64,000 nt of DNA from Ramazzottius varieornatus (taxonomy: Eukaryota > Tardigrada > Eutardigrada > Parachela > Ramazzottiidae), in the NCBI GenBank assembly GCA_001949185.1, contig BDGG01000005.1, forward strand, positions 2,283,249 through 2,347,248, in the 5' to 3' direction. Below the pieces are notes generated by a model. That model worked only from the letters and a program-made list of their open reading frames with translations. It searched no databases and was not told the DNA's origin. A program made the translations under genes and the position numbers. Positions 36,326 to 47,100 of the stretch are shown here, piece after piece; the first letter of the stretch is position 1, and each line of letters begins with the position of its first letter.

Positions 36326-38445
36326 CGTCCACTAATACTGATTGTGCGCGAAACTGCTGCGTCACTACGAAGAGAATAGTCACAAGTGGACACAAGACAT
36401 GTCACAAGACAAACTATAATTGAGGGAAGGAATAAGCGGAGACGAGGATGCCTTCAGTCCATATGGTGAGATTTGAGGGAAGAAGGACGTGAAGAAAACG
36501 GTGCTTTCCCAAGACGTCAACAGAATGCAGGAAAGAGTCTGGGAAATGAAGGACTGAAAGGAGAGCCTCCGATTGACGTCGACGCGAGTAACCTGAATGA
36601 GCGAGAGGATGAAAAGGAAAGCTGGTGGAATCGATTGGCCAAGGGAAATGTTCCTGTGGTATGAGCAAGGTACAACACGGCTCCCTTCCCTCGTCCTCTC
36701 AGCTGTGCGGCTTTTGTTGATAAGCTGGCTTCTTTTTCCCTTTTCGAGGTCTCTTACTCTGTTCCTGTAATTCGCGAAGCCCCGAAGGCACGTTAGTACG
36801 CTGGAGATTATCATACAGCAGCGCGTGACTGAGTTCCTCGCAGCTCTGACGCACGAGCCGATTTGATTGCTGAGTGGGAGTTGAGACCTGATCGATAAGC
36901 ATTTCCATAAGGCCTCGCTTTGCGCCTGACCGTGGGAACAATAAAACACTGCGTAAACCCCAAGCCGAAATCCAACCTCAGATACATGCTTTCCCATCTA
37001 ACCATCGCATGTTCATGCAGTGGGTCACGAACGCGTTATGGCACGGGTTCGACGAGCGGTCGTGTTTATATCACACTGTGAATCCATGTCAGAGTATGTT
37101 CTTCATATTCGATTTGAGATTGTCATCGATGTATGGTCCGTTTTTCGTGGAGGTTCAGTTACGCAGGCTCCACAGGAACTTGGCAGGAAACCGTCTGCTG
37201 CGTATCCGGCAAAGGCCATCGGGTCGTTAAGAATACGTCCCGACGAGATCCCCAGTGAGCTCTTGAGCACTGTACCCTACCGCTTAAACGTTGCTTTGTG
37301 TGCGCGCCGATCAACAAGGTGCTTCAGGGAACTAGGGAAGCACGTACTGTGGCAGGATCCAGGATGGAAATCATCACCGCTTGTAAGCAGGTCGCAGCGA
37401 TCAATGAGATCGGTTTCAACCTTTGAAGATGCCTCGAGTTAGTTTCCGGTTCTGTTAGCCGCGGTTGATAGTGGGGTCAAGTCGAATAAGCTTTACGCAA
37501 GGCTCCCGAGACGCGACAAACAGGATGCGATTGCAGTCTGTTTGTCCCCGCGGGAGAGGCACGCGATGGTTTTCCAGTTTACTCGACTTTGCGGGTTCGC
37601 TTGGCAGCAGTCAGGTACGACCACCGTGGGTTGACCCGCGATCAGGCTCCGTTTCGGGGAAACTGAATCTTAACAACCTGTCTCTCTCCACCTTTGCCTC
37701 GCTCAAAGTTTTCCCAACAGGGTATTTGGGAGGCGGGTAAGAGGAACGCACAACATTGTTATTCTAAGTGACGCACGCTTCCAGCCGGTAATAATGAAAA
37801 GCTGCGCCACCCAAAACAGCCACCATGTTGTAAGTTTTGTCTACGTCCCTCCCAATTTTGTTCTTGCTCTGTTCAGACTCGGAGGAGTTCCTTCCGACTC
37901 GTGTCTTTTCATGGATAGACTGTCGACTCCTTTACCAGAGGCATTGAGATTGCCAGATATGGTGAAACTCGAACAGTTGGTGTAGGGGAAAAGTGTCGTA
38001 CTTCCCCCTTGAGGTTATGAAGGGAAAGAACAATTGTACCTGGATCAAGTAGGGCAATATTAAGCTTTTGTCTATCCAGAGTGACATTGCATCAGATTAC
38101 CGGGTGTTAGTTCAGAGGTCCTAAACCATGAAAACAACAGTGATACTCGTTCTCGCCTTCGGGCGTTTAGTGACTTGAAAGTTTCCCACAGGTCTTCGAA
38201 AGCGGGCGGGGAAATGGGTACTTCCCCGTACCATTGTTGTTCCTTGATTAAGCCTATGCAAATTCACGTATGCGCGCCACTTTTTCTCTTTCCGGAAATC
38301 CAAAGAAAACAAAGTCTGCTTCAGCTTCAATGTCAAGAGCCACGGTTAAAGGAGCAGTAGACTCTCGGAAGTAGGTTTTGATGCTGGGAAAAACAATTAG
38401 TTTGTCCACTTTGGTAACCGGAAGTACTCAAGTTTGAAACTTTGA
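36326..38445. other. Intergenic region between NPDC1 and the gustatory receptor
   Basis: Divergent spacer: NPDC1 reads left, the receptor reads right. Several open frames (for example 37020-37442, +) show no domain, no conserved pattern and no linkable splice sites, so none is called. A decayed palindromic repeat lies at about 37748-37835. Confidence 0.4.
37748..37835. repeat. Decayed palindromic MITE copy
   Basis: Cores AAGTGACGCACGC and GCTGCGCCACCCAA are recognisable; outer arms are mostly lost. Confidence 0.55.
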
Positions 38446-40539
38446 ATGGATATCTCGTGCAGGGCAGGAAACCATCTGTGGCATATAGATCCAGGTTTCA
38501 GCCAAATTTCTGAGGTACCATGTGTTTCGCCCGGAAGTGCAGAACCGGATGAATTGGACACTGGTTTGTGGAGTTCTTTGCCGGTGAAGCTCCTACTGAC
38601 TTTCGTGCGCTTCTTCGGAGTGAAATGTGCAACGCATCCGTTTGTTCGGTTGAAGCATCGACGATGCTTCGCCTGGATCTCGAAGTCCTGGCAGCTATAC
38701 CTACTCCTCATAAGCATCCTTGTCATTATCGGTAGGAAATACTGTAATTTAGGAATATTAATTGTTTCGAAAGTAACGTGACGTGTCAGTTTATGCGTTG
38801 TTGTTTCGCGCAGTTGACTCCTTCAAGTCTTACGAAAGCTACCTGAACCGCATCAAGTCCTTCGAGTTCACCGCGTTGTCCATATCCATCTACCGCTTAT
38901 TCTTCGTGACTAAGAACTTATTCTTCGTGATCAAGCTGTTCCTTCTAAGAAAGACCGCGAAACGGCTTTTCAAAGCTGTTCATGACATCTGCTGGCCGCG
39001 AGGCGAGAACATGGAAACCACCGAGATCGCGCAACGCAAAGTGCGCAATTTTGCTGCATTCCTGGTTGGAACGGGGTGCGTCGTCTTGATTGTCATCCTC
39101 CTGGCTTTCTTCGAATCCTTCCGCGAAATCATCACTAAGAAGGTGGGAAAAATACACAATAACTAACGGGACCTAGGCAAACCATATCGATCGTTTTTTT
39201 CGAACGGCGCACGATCTTATCCAGTATCACCGGACATGTCGCCACTTGGGAACGAGGCAAGGTCGTTTATCCAAGTGGCGCGCGCGCGTTTAGCTGACTT
39301 TACCGAAAATATCCGCCACTTGAGACAAAGTTTTTTGGCGAGCTTGTTTGCCGAGCTCCCAAATGAGCACAGTTTTCAGACTATTTCTGATCGTCAACCA
39401 TCCTGTTTTTGTAGTTGACTGTTGGAAAGTTCGATTGCGGCTGGTGGTGTCCCATCCGTTTTCCGGTCCTCGGCGAATTCCCGTTATGGCTGACCTTTCT
39501 CTTCTACTCGTGTAGCTTCACCGTGGCGGTCGGTGTTGACATCTCCCCACAGCTTTTCACGATGCTTCTTATTTACCCCATTGGGCTCCGTTTCAAGCTT
39601 TTCACGCGTCACTTGAAGGAAACTAATGGTGTGGCGGACACGCCACCAAGAACTGCGAGACCTTCGAGATCAGGATCTCGGTTGGGTGTGCCGTGGTCGG
39701 ATCGCTCTCGAGTTCTTCGAGCTCAGACAGTGTTCCACCTTGAAATGTCCCAGTTGGTTCTTGAGATGGATGAGGCGTTCTCCACTCTGTTCATGCTCGT
39801 TTATATCACCGATTTCCTCGGGTTTATCGCAACTGCCTCCATGTTCATCCATAACAGAAACGGCTCAGCTCACCTGAACTTCGATACGGAGATCCTGCCG
39901 ATCTTCCTCGCTCTGGTCGCCATTTCTGTAATCTTTTCCCTCTTGAGAACAGGCTTTGGAGTGTGGCTGAGCGAGCAGGTACTGAAAACTCACATGGGAG
40001 CTCGGCCAACGAACATGACGAAATCGTTTTTGCAAGTGGCGCACACTTCTGCTGTAACTGGCTGAATTGTGCGCCACTTGGAAAAACAGTGTTGTCGAGC
40101 CTGTTTGCTTAGGTCGCATATCAAGGAATATCCTTGCATAAAAAATGCTGGTTGACAGATCCGATTTTCTGCAGGCTCATTCGGTACTTCCTCATCTGTT
40201 CGAGCTGAACCTTCGCGTTAGCTCTGACGAGGATACCTTTCTGTGCACTTCTTTCATCTCGCGCTTACAAGGTTCCCGAGTCGCCCTGACAGCCGGTGGG
40301 TTCCTATACATCACGAGAGAATTTGTTATCACGGTAATGCATCACCCCATCTTGCTAAAAATATTTGTCTAGCCGCAGTTTTAAGTGATGCTGAAACTAC
40401 ATTCTCTAAATTTCAGATTTTGGGCGTACTGCTTACGTACTTTCTCTTCCTCTATCAGATGCAAGACCAGAAAATGGATATTAGTAGATGGACGAAACCT
40501 GAAGTGGACCTTTACAAACCCGCTTTTTCTAAACCATAA
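38446..40539 (+). CDS. Gustatory receptor-like seven-TM chemoreceptor
   Basis: Member of the insect-type gustatory/odorant receptor superfamily (7tm_7), inverted-topology ligand-gated channels in sensory cells. Exons: 38446-38731, 38814-39142, 39415-39978, 40175-40333, 40417-40539; all phases agree, 486 residues. An in-frame TGA sits directly before the ATG, which supports this start. Several hydrophobic helices are visible (LYLLLISILVIIG, FFVIKLFLL, VVLIVILLAFF, LWLTFLFYSCSFTVAV, FLALVAISVIFSLL). The last exon carries the family hallmark, TYFLFLYQ, matching the TY(h5)QF-type motif of TM7. The receptor is divergent outside it. Introns 2 and 3 each contain a palindromic repeat. Confidence 0.82.
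39170..39360. repeat. Palindromic MITE, dimer (A arms), gustatory receptor intron
   Basis: Left CCTAGGCAAACC, right TTTTTTGGCGAGCTTGTTTG then CCGAGCTCCC; cores GAACGGCGCACG, GTCGCCACTTGG, AAGTGGCGCGCG and CCGCCACTTGAG. Confidence 0.8.
39998..40113. repeat. Palindromic MITE copy (A arms), gustatory receptor intron
   Basis: Starts GAGCTCGGCCAACGAAC 19 bp after the splice donor; cores AAGTGGCGCACAC and TGTGCGCCACTTGG; right arm TTGTCGAGCCTGTTTGC. Confidence 0.88.
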
Positions 40540-41003
40540 GAATCTTTTTCACGTCATGTTCCGCTCGTTGCGCAGTTTTCGTATCTCTGCATCAAAAGAA
40601 ACAACAAACCAAATGTACTGTAATTGGACAGACAACTAGACACGTGCCTCAAACTCCTTTAAAAGACAATCGAAACGAGACACCAGTGCCAAGTTATAAG
40701 GAAGATCAACCACTATAAAACCTGTTAGACAGCAGAATGTAAAGGAATTAAAGCTGGAATATCAGCATACAAAATTAGTGGATAACACTGTAGCTTTCAT
40801 AATTAGCTGCAGCTAAAAAACAAAAAGAAAACAAAATCGCTCTGATGATATTTGCAACCATCACAGACAAAGCTAATCAAAGAACGATGAACAACAATCT
40901 AACATGTACACGTGTACTAAAGACAGAAACTCAAGTCGTAGGTTTCTGTGATCTTGGCAGAGGCCGCAGGAAGCATCTCAGCTGGGCGCCTTCTACTTGA
41001 CAC
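40540..41003. other. Convergent spacer, AT-rich
   Basis: Between the 3' ends of the gustatory receptor (+) and the unrecognised gene at 41004-42190 (-). AT-rich, no coding signal. Confidence 0.5.
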
Positions 41004-42190
41004 TCACAGAGGCACCTTCACCAAGCTCCGAGATGTGGGTTTCAAGTGCCAGCATTCGGCATTGACACAAACCCCAGCGTCCATGAGGTTGGGCAATGCA
41101 CAACTCGGACAGCACCATCCTTCTACAACGAGCGTGGGCGATGCTTCTCCCACTTCCGATAGGACTATAGCGTCTAGAAGCAATTCAACATCAACATCCC
41201 AGTCTACGCGCGGTGAAAAACTTGCTGGTACAATTGAGCTCTCGGCGGACGAACTTGATTCCAGATCGCTTTTCCCACTTTCGCACGCATTCAGCCGCGA
41301 AGACCGAAAACGTGCGCCACTCGGGAAAATAGTCTTGTCAAGTCTGTTTACCGAGCAGCCAAGCTTCCGATTTGATATTTTAGTTCCAATTGTGCATAGG
41401 TTTTACATTATCTGGGATACCTCGAGGGGCTCTCTTCCTATTGACAGGCTTAGGTTTGCCCACGGTCATACGCCGTTTCGGCTCTTTCTGCTGCTTTCTG
41501 GACTGCAGTGATTCGAAAGTTGGGATTTCCATCGACTTTATGATGTCGCTCCAGGCCTGAACTTCGCAGTCTTCTGCCATCCTTGCCGGCTCATTCTCAA
41601 CCACGTCGGAGCTCCACGATACACGCCTGAAACATCTCAGTTATCGGTATTTATGTATCAGCTTAAACAACGTGAACAAAATTAAAGTTACTGGGAGCGT
41701 TCTATGAAGAAACGAAGGTTCACCTGGAAAGATTGGTAGCATCGCCAGAAACTTTGAACTTCCCTTTCCTGATGTTCTTCTTCTTGCTACAAAACCCAAA
41801 GCTTGACATGGAAATTATCCAAATCCGAAGTCAGTAGGGGATGTAAAGAACAGCACGCACCCCTTGAGAACTACGATCGGAACTTCGCGCTTCAGTATTC
41901 CTCTAGGGGAATCCATGGTTCCTTCGTCCAAGAAAACCTTATGTGTTTTCTTCGAAGAAGGAGCTTGCACTTTGCGGACGGGAATGTCTTCAATTCTGCG
42001 AAGAATGAGTTCAACTGTTTAGCGTTAATTTTACGAAAATCGGCAACTCAGCATCCAGCCAGACGTCGCGCGTACGTTACCTCAGCGCGTAGTGGATCTG
42101 CAAGACTTCTTTCTGTGTAAGATACTCTTTTGATGGCTTCACTAGACTTTCCATCTCAGCTATCGCAGCTAGAGCAGCGACTGCGTCCAT
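41004..42190 (-). CDS. Unrecognised protein with GILK, RVSW and a zinc-finger-like C-terminus
   Basis: I do not recognise this gene. Exons: 42081-42190, 41861-41995, 41724-41786, 41421-41626, 41004-41224; phases close exactly for 244 residues from the ATG at 42190. Visible motifs: an N-terminal helical stretch (MDAVAALAAIAEMESLV), SPRGILKRE, a basic block (KKKNIRKGKFK), RRVSWSSD, a second basic block (PVNRKRAPR), an acidic helix (VDVELLLDAIVLSE) and a Cys pattern, GWCCPSCALPNLMDAGVCVN then AEC. GILK followed by RVSW is the order of the SILK and RVxF docking motifs in protein phosphatase 1 partners. The tail resembles W-x-C-x2-C-x3-N-x6-C-x4-C, close to but not exactly the RanBP2-type finger. 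A nuclear PP1 regulator is an inference. Retaining the last intron would end the protein earlier, at 41380. Confidence 0.7.
41236..41360. repeat. Palindromic MITE copy (A arms), last intron of the 41004-42190 gene
   Basis: GAGCTCTCGGCGGACGAACT at left, TTGTCAAGTCTGTTTACCGA then GC at right; right core GTGCGCCACTCGGG. Its left end is only about 11 bp from the splice acceptor at 41224/41225, so most of the acceptor-side sequence is element-derived. Confidence 0.85.
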
Positions 42191-42897
42191 TTCTCCAACG
42201 CACAAATAGGAGAGGATATTATGCAGCTTGGTGCCAGAAACGAAGGCAAAGACGATCGCGAGGACCACACGACATCTGACTCTTCCAGTCAAGTCTGATC
42301 CGCGCAGTCCGCGAGTTGTTCGGTCGGTCGAAGGTCTTCGAGGATTAGGGCATCTGCAATGAGAAAACTTTCCACAACGAGACGTAGATGCTTCTGAATT
42401 TCGATGGGTAGGTCCCCAAAGAGTGACAAAGAAGGTGAATTTTGAGAAGTTTACGGCACTTTTGAGTCAAAAGTTTTGACAGTCACTTCATAGGAGAATA
42501 AATTTTGGAGGGATTCACCGGGTTAGCGGAGGAGCTGAGGGCTGCTCTTAAATCCCTTCAACTGATATGACATTACAGGCAGCAGAATACAGTGCTGTAC
42601 TGCGCATAACAGCGAAACTCCTAAAACATTTTCTTCTGTGGTGCAGAAAGGTTCCGCGCTTCGTTGACTGAGGAAAACTCAAAACAAGATGTCAATCTAG
42701 GCAGTATAAAAAGCGGAATGGTAAACTTACGCCTATCAGGCAGCGAGAAAGAATGAAGACAGTGTCAAACACAAGAGCGGAATAATGAACTGACGTTGCT
42801 GCTGGAAATATCGTATAACCTGGCGATTCCTTACAGGAACATTAAACAAAGACTTTGACCCGGACAGAAAGAAAGATGAATACCTCGGAAGAATACT
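42191..42897. other. Tandem spacer with no supported feature
   Basis: Upstream of the unrecognised gene and downstream of SMAP, both on the minus strand. No open frame with recognisable content. Confidence 0.4.
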
Positions 42898-43446
42898 TTA
42901 GAACTCGATCAAAGGTGGTACATGCTCCACAGAGGAGGAATTCTGCGCAGGTTTCGCGCTCGAAGAAGAATTCATTGCATAATCGTGTGGAGGTAACACT
43001 GAAGCCGATGTTGCTGACATGGAGGAGGTCTTTTGCGTCGCATTCTTGTCGACGTAATTCTTCCTTTCATATTTATCTCGGATGAACTTTTCCAGCGCGT
43101 GGTCTGACGATTCGGGCCGAGAAAAGCGATAGTTTTCCGGAGCTAATGCTTCATACTTGGCTGCAGCTGCTGCGTTGCCCATCTTCTGCATAGACAAGAT
43201 CTGTTCTTCTGTCCATGAGTCCAGACCAACTGACTTGACTTTGGAGATGTGTGTCCCGAGATTCCGATGAATACCTGCGCAACGTATGCAGAGGAATACA
43301 CCGAGATTCCACGAGGCCCAACGGGGATTACGAGCCCAGCAGTCTGCGCACTTCTTGTTGGCTTCATCTTGCAACATCTGATCCAGGATAATCTGATACT
43401 GGAGATTCTGATCATTCTTCTTCGCCGTTGCTCCGTTTCTCGCCAT
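42898..43446 (-). CDS. SMAP: SMAP-type ArfGAP, short form
   Basis: GTPase-activating protein for Arf GTPases in clathrin-dependent traffic (stromal membrane-associated protein family). A single exon of 182 residues starting ATG at 43446. The ArfGAP zinc finger is complete: CADC, 16 residues, CIRC, then AGIHRNLG with the catalytic Arg, followed by [18 protein letters not shown] and [16 protein letters not shown], close to SMAP1/2. The rest is a 45-residue Ser-rich tail ending PPLIEF. Vertebrate SMAPs are over 420 residues and carry clathrin- and CALM-binding regions, which are absent here. The stop is unambiguous, but a splice from the 3' part of this exon into a downstream exon was not excluded. 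Confidence 0.92.
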   Translation of the reverse strand: MARNGATAKKNDQNLQYQIILDQMLQDEANKKCADCWARNPRWASWNLGVFLCIRCAGIHRNLGTHISKVKSVGLDSWTEEQILSMQKMGNAAAAAKYEALAPENYRFSRPESSDHALEKFIRDKYERKNYVDKNATQKTSSMSATSASVLPPHDYAMNSSSSAKPAQNSSSVEHVPPLIEF

Positions 43447-44143
43447 CTTGCGCTGTTAGGCCTGCCGTTGGATCTGTAAACAGAAGAACCTAGAATGATT
43501 AACACGGGAAGAGAGCTGCTGTCACGTTTAAAGATCTGAAGAGTTGAGACTGACGCCATGCGTAAACTTTGTCACGTCACAGAAAATTTCGAATGACGTC
43601 TGGGTAGGAATTGCATGAATTACTTAACTCCGGCCGTACTGCGCAGCTGTTGAATAGGACTAAAGCTCACATCATCGGCGCAACATAATTTCTTGGCCCA
43701 TCTTTGTTGGTTGTTCGCTTCGGATTCAAAAGTTAAGGGTATCCGCCTGGGGCTCAGGCGTACTGTATCATCAGAGTTTTCGGGTGCGCGGTAAAAAAGA
43801 CTAAACAATGGCAAAAACAATTCTCTCTTCTAGAATTCCTCCTTTCAGCCTTCAGATCTTCCGGACGTTCCATCTTGGCTCCGTTGGTATCCAGATCTCG
43901 AGGCCTCTGGTACATCACGTTGAAAGATTTGGAAATGTTGGACGTGGCTCAGCTGCGATAACTGCGCGGCCGACGGCTTTACCCATTTGTCTCGGATTTT
44001 CGCTTCGCAATTCACCTCGATCGACCGACGCATGTCTGTTTTCTTACTTTGAAGGTGCTTCAATAATCTCTCATCCACTCCGTGACTGTTTTGTCCTTGA
44101 GACGATGTTAATCCAATTTTGTGCTTTTAGCTCACTATGGTCC
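43447..44143. promoter_or_regulatory. Divergent intergenic region, SMAP / TIMELESS
   Basis: About 700 bp separate the two start codons in head-to-head orientation, so both promoters must lie here or in the leaders. A possible leader splice acceptor (TGTGCTTTTAG at about 44120-44130) precedes the TIMELESS ATG. No core promoter motif is called. Confidence 0.45.
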
Positions 44144-47100
44144 ATGATGGAGCACACCGAGCTGAGCAGAATCGCGTATGATCCGAGTCGTTCTCTTGGC
44201 GAAAAAATTCGCGGTTTTGGCGATGAACAATTACGACGAGAACCTGTCCGAGCGACGTTAGGGATAGCTAGAAACCTGGGCCAGAAACTACGTTTAGCTA
44301 ATCCTGCATTGGCCAATAAACCACAAGTTCCGGATATTAACAAGGTAGGAGAAAGATTATCTTTATCGTTATCAGTTCAAATCAGCGGAAGACGTCATAA
44401 TGTTGTACCAGTGCAAACGATATCCAGCATCTACAGTATAATATTATGACTTCGTGCGCCGCTTCGTAGGATACGTAGGCGTCGCGAACAAGCGCCGAAG
44501 AGGAGACTTGTGATTAGAATCATGAGATCTTGGTGTGTTGGTGTTGGAACGATATGAAAGCCATTTTGTTAATTTATCTCCTGCAGCTCGAAGAATCGGA
44601 GCTTGATCTTGCTTCCTTGCTAAAGCATTTGGGAACCACCATCAAAGGGAAATACATCAAGGGCCCTTACTGCGTCCGTAAGCGCAGTTAATTGCTTCCT
44701 GATTTAAATCTCGTTAGATATTGATGATGAATCCTTCTTTCAGTGGCTCTAAAGCATATACTCAAACGTCTGAACGAGGATCGGAATAACGAAAGATTGA
44801 CTGTTCGCTTGCATCTGGTGAAGTCGGGCGTGATCCAGACCAGCCTTATTCCGCTCCTGCTAGAATGTCCAGAAGACTCCGAGCTGTGGGGTCTCTCACT
44901 GATGTAAGTTCCAATAACCCATTCACGAGTTTCTGGTATCAGGTGCGGAAGTATAACTTGTTACTCCTTAAAACACCTCAACCTCAAAAATTCATAGTTA
45001 CACTCCCCCGTGTCCTTTTGTCCTGCGCCTTTTTTCCAGTCACTCTGTCAACTCCTAGCTATCGTTTGGCGTTCCATTAACCCAAGTTTTTCAGCTTCGG
45101 GGTAGGGCAGGATTGGTTTTTTCGGAATCATGGATAGCCAAAATTTTAAACGAAGGACCTATTTGAATTTTCTCAAGGCTTCAACGCATCCCACACAAGC
45201 GCGAAGATATTCTTTGTTTCTCGTGATGGAGAAGCTACTAGTTGAACTGTTGGAGGTTGGGCAATTCTTCTCAGCTCTGAAGATTTCTTGGTCGGAAGCC
45301 ACCCTCACGGAAGACCGAAACTGCAGTTGGGCAACGACGTGCTCGACGAGTCTGTTGAATCCGATTCTCCTCGAACTCTGGTAAAATCCTTACGAGACTT
45401 TGAAGTGCTTAACCAAATCTTTGCTGGACATCCGGACAAAACGGGAAGACAAAAAAGTTATGGAATCGGTTTCCCCGTTTATCTCGCGCACCTCACGATA
45501 AACACACAATTTATCTTTCCGTAACCTCAAGTTACTGAATGAGAGCGGACCCAGATCATATTATTACCAGTGACAAAGAATTGACTCTGTAAAACGTTCT
45601 GAAGCAAAAATTGGAATGTCTCGAAACACCTAAGTGCCGCAGAAAATATCGAATCGTGAGCGGCACCAAAGGCAGACTACGGTTACTGTCTGGTTGCTAT
45701 CTTAGTCTAGATCGCTGTAAAATCATTCTGCCCAGCATAGCGATAGCTGTGGACTAGACCTCTCTGGAACGGATAAGAATGATAAAAAACTTGCCGTTCA
45801 CTGAACGAAATTATTCAGTTAACTCAAAAAGTCAGCTCCAGAGTGCACACTGGACAAAACGCTTCCGCAAAACTGCAGAAGGTGGAACTTGAAACTCTCC
45901 TTCACACACACCAGGAAGTCGGGATCCGATACTAACGGACTATCATCATATCGAAAATTACAGCACCTCCAGTGAGAAAGAAGAATTTTCTCCAGAGAGG
46001 CTGCAAAAAATGGCTGCGGAGAGTTTATCTTTTATCTTCCCCCATACTGCTACAGTAAAGACACCAACACGATGCCGAAAAGAAGGCTGAAGTACCTTAC
46101 TACTATGGGTGGACAACCTGATCAAGAATTCCAAAGTTCGGAGTCAGGAGAAACTTTTGAAAATTTTCGTCGGAGGAGTAACAAGTCATACTTCCGCACC
46201 TGATATTTTGGTATCGATTCATGTTTCTTGACAGGCTGCTGTACGAACTGATGATCTCACCAGCAATCGTCACCAGCAGGATGCACCGCGATCGGGTGGA
46301 AGACAGCCAGCACCTGAAGGCAGCTCTTCGCGATTACGATGATAAACGCCAAGTTGCGAAAAAGGTCTGTGAATCGTTTAGTTAGTACCCACAGTGAGAA
46401 GTAACGATTTATTTGACGTTTGTGGTCGATTGCGGTCAATAGTGTTTTGCGGAGGAAAGCGGACGAACTTTCTTCGTACTTCTCTGCGCCCACCTGAAGA
46501 AGGTGTTCGCGTTAGAAGAAATGCACAAGGACCAGATTAGGTTTGTGGGAAACACCCTGCGTCTCCTGCGGAATGTCTTCGACATGAGGGGGGAGCTCAG
46601 TCGCAGTCTTGACGAGCAATCGCCTAGAGTACTCCACGACAACGTTTTTGAGTAAGTCCTTAGGTTTTGCACGGTGTCGCCTCGTCCTTTACAGAGTGAG
46701 TGAAAATTATGTCATCAAACTTGTACTAGTCGACAGATTTTCCTGATTTAATGCTCGTTATACTTCCTATGAGTATTTTTTTCGTCGGGGAGATTACAGA
46801 AAATACATGCAGCAACTCGAAACATGTTTCAACATCTTTCTACGCTTCTGCCGTACAACGGTTAACCGCTTCGCTTGCTATGTGAGACGACCTATTGTAA
46901 TTGTCTACAGGGCCGTCCATAAAGCTGGATTGACCGCTGTCCTTCTTTGGCTGTCGTCGGCCGACGGTCAGGATGACTTCGTATTGGACGTGCTGGAAGT
47001 TCTCCACGCCTTATTGCGCGACTTCGACCCCGAAGCTTTAGGTCGCCTCGAAAGCAGCGCACTTGACCTTCCGTCTTCTCATGCTCCGCTTCAAGCCATC

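Noticed and set aside
36380-36997. A 205-codon minus-strand frame upstream of NPDC1
   Set aside because: Begins from a non-standard position, shows Ser/Leu-rich chance composition and no family resemblance; lies in the NPDC1 upstream region.
37020-37442. A 140-codon plus-strand frame upstream of the gustatory receptor
   Set aside because: No domain, no conserved pattern, competing long frames on the other strand, and no splice link to the receptor, whose ATG is preceded by a stop.
40948-41511. A 187-codon plus-strand frame at 41 kb
   Set aside because: It runs antisense across two exons and a MITE of the 41004-42190 gene, whose spliced minus-strand reading is far more protein-like.
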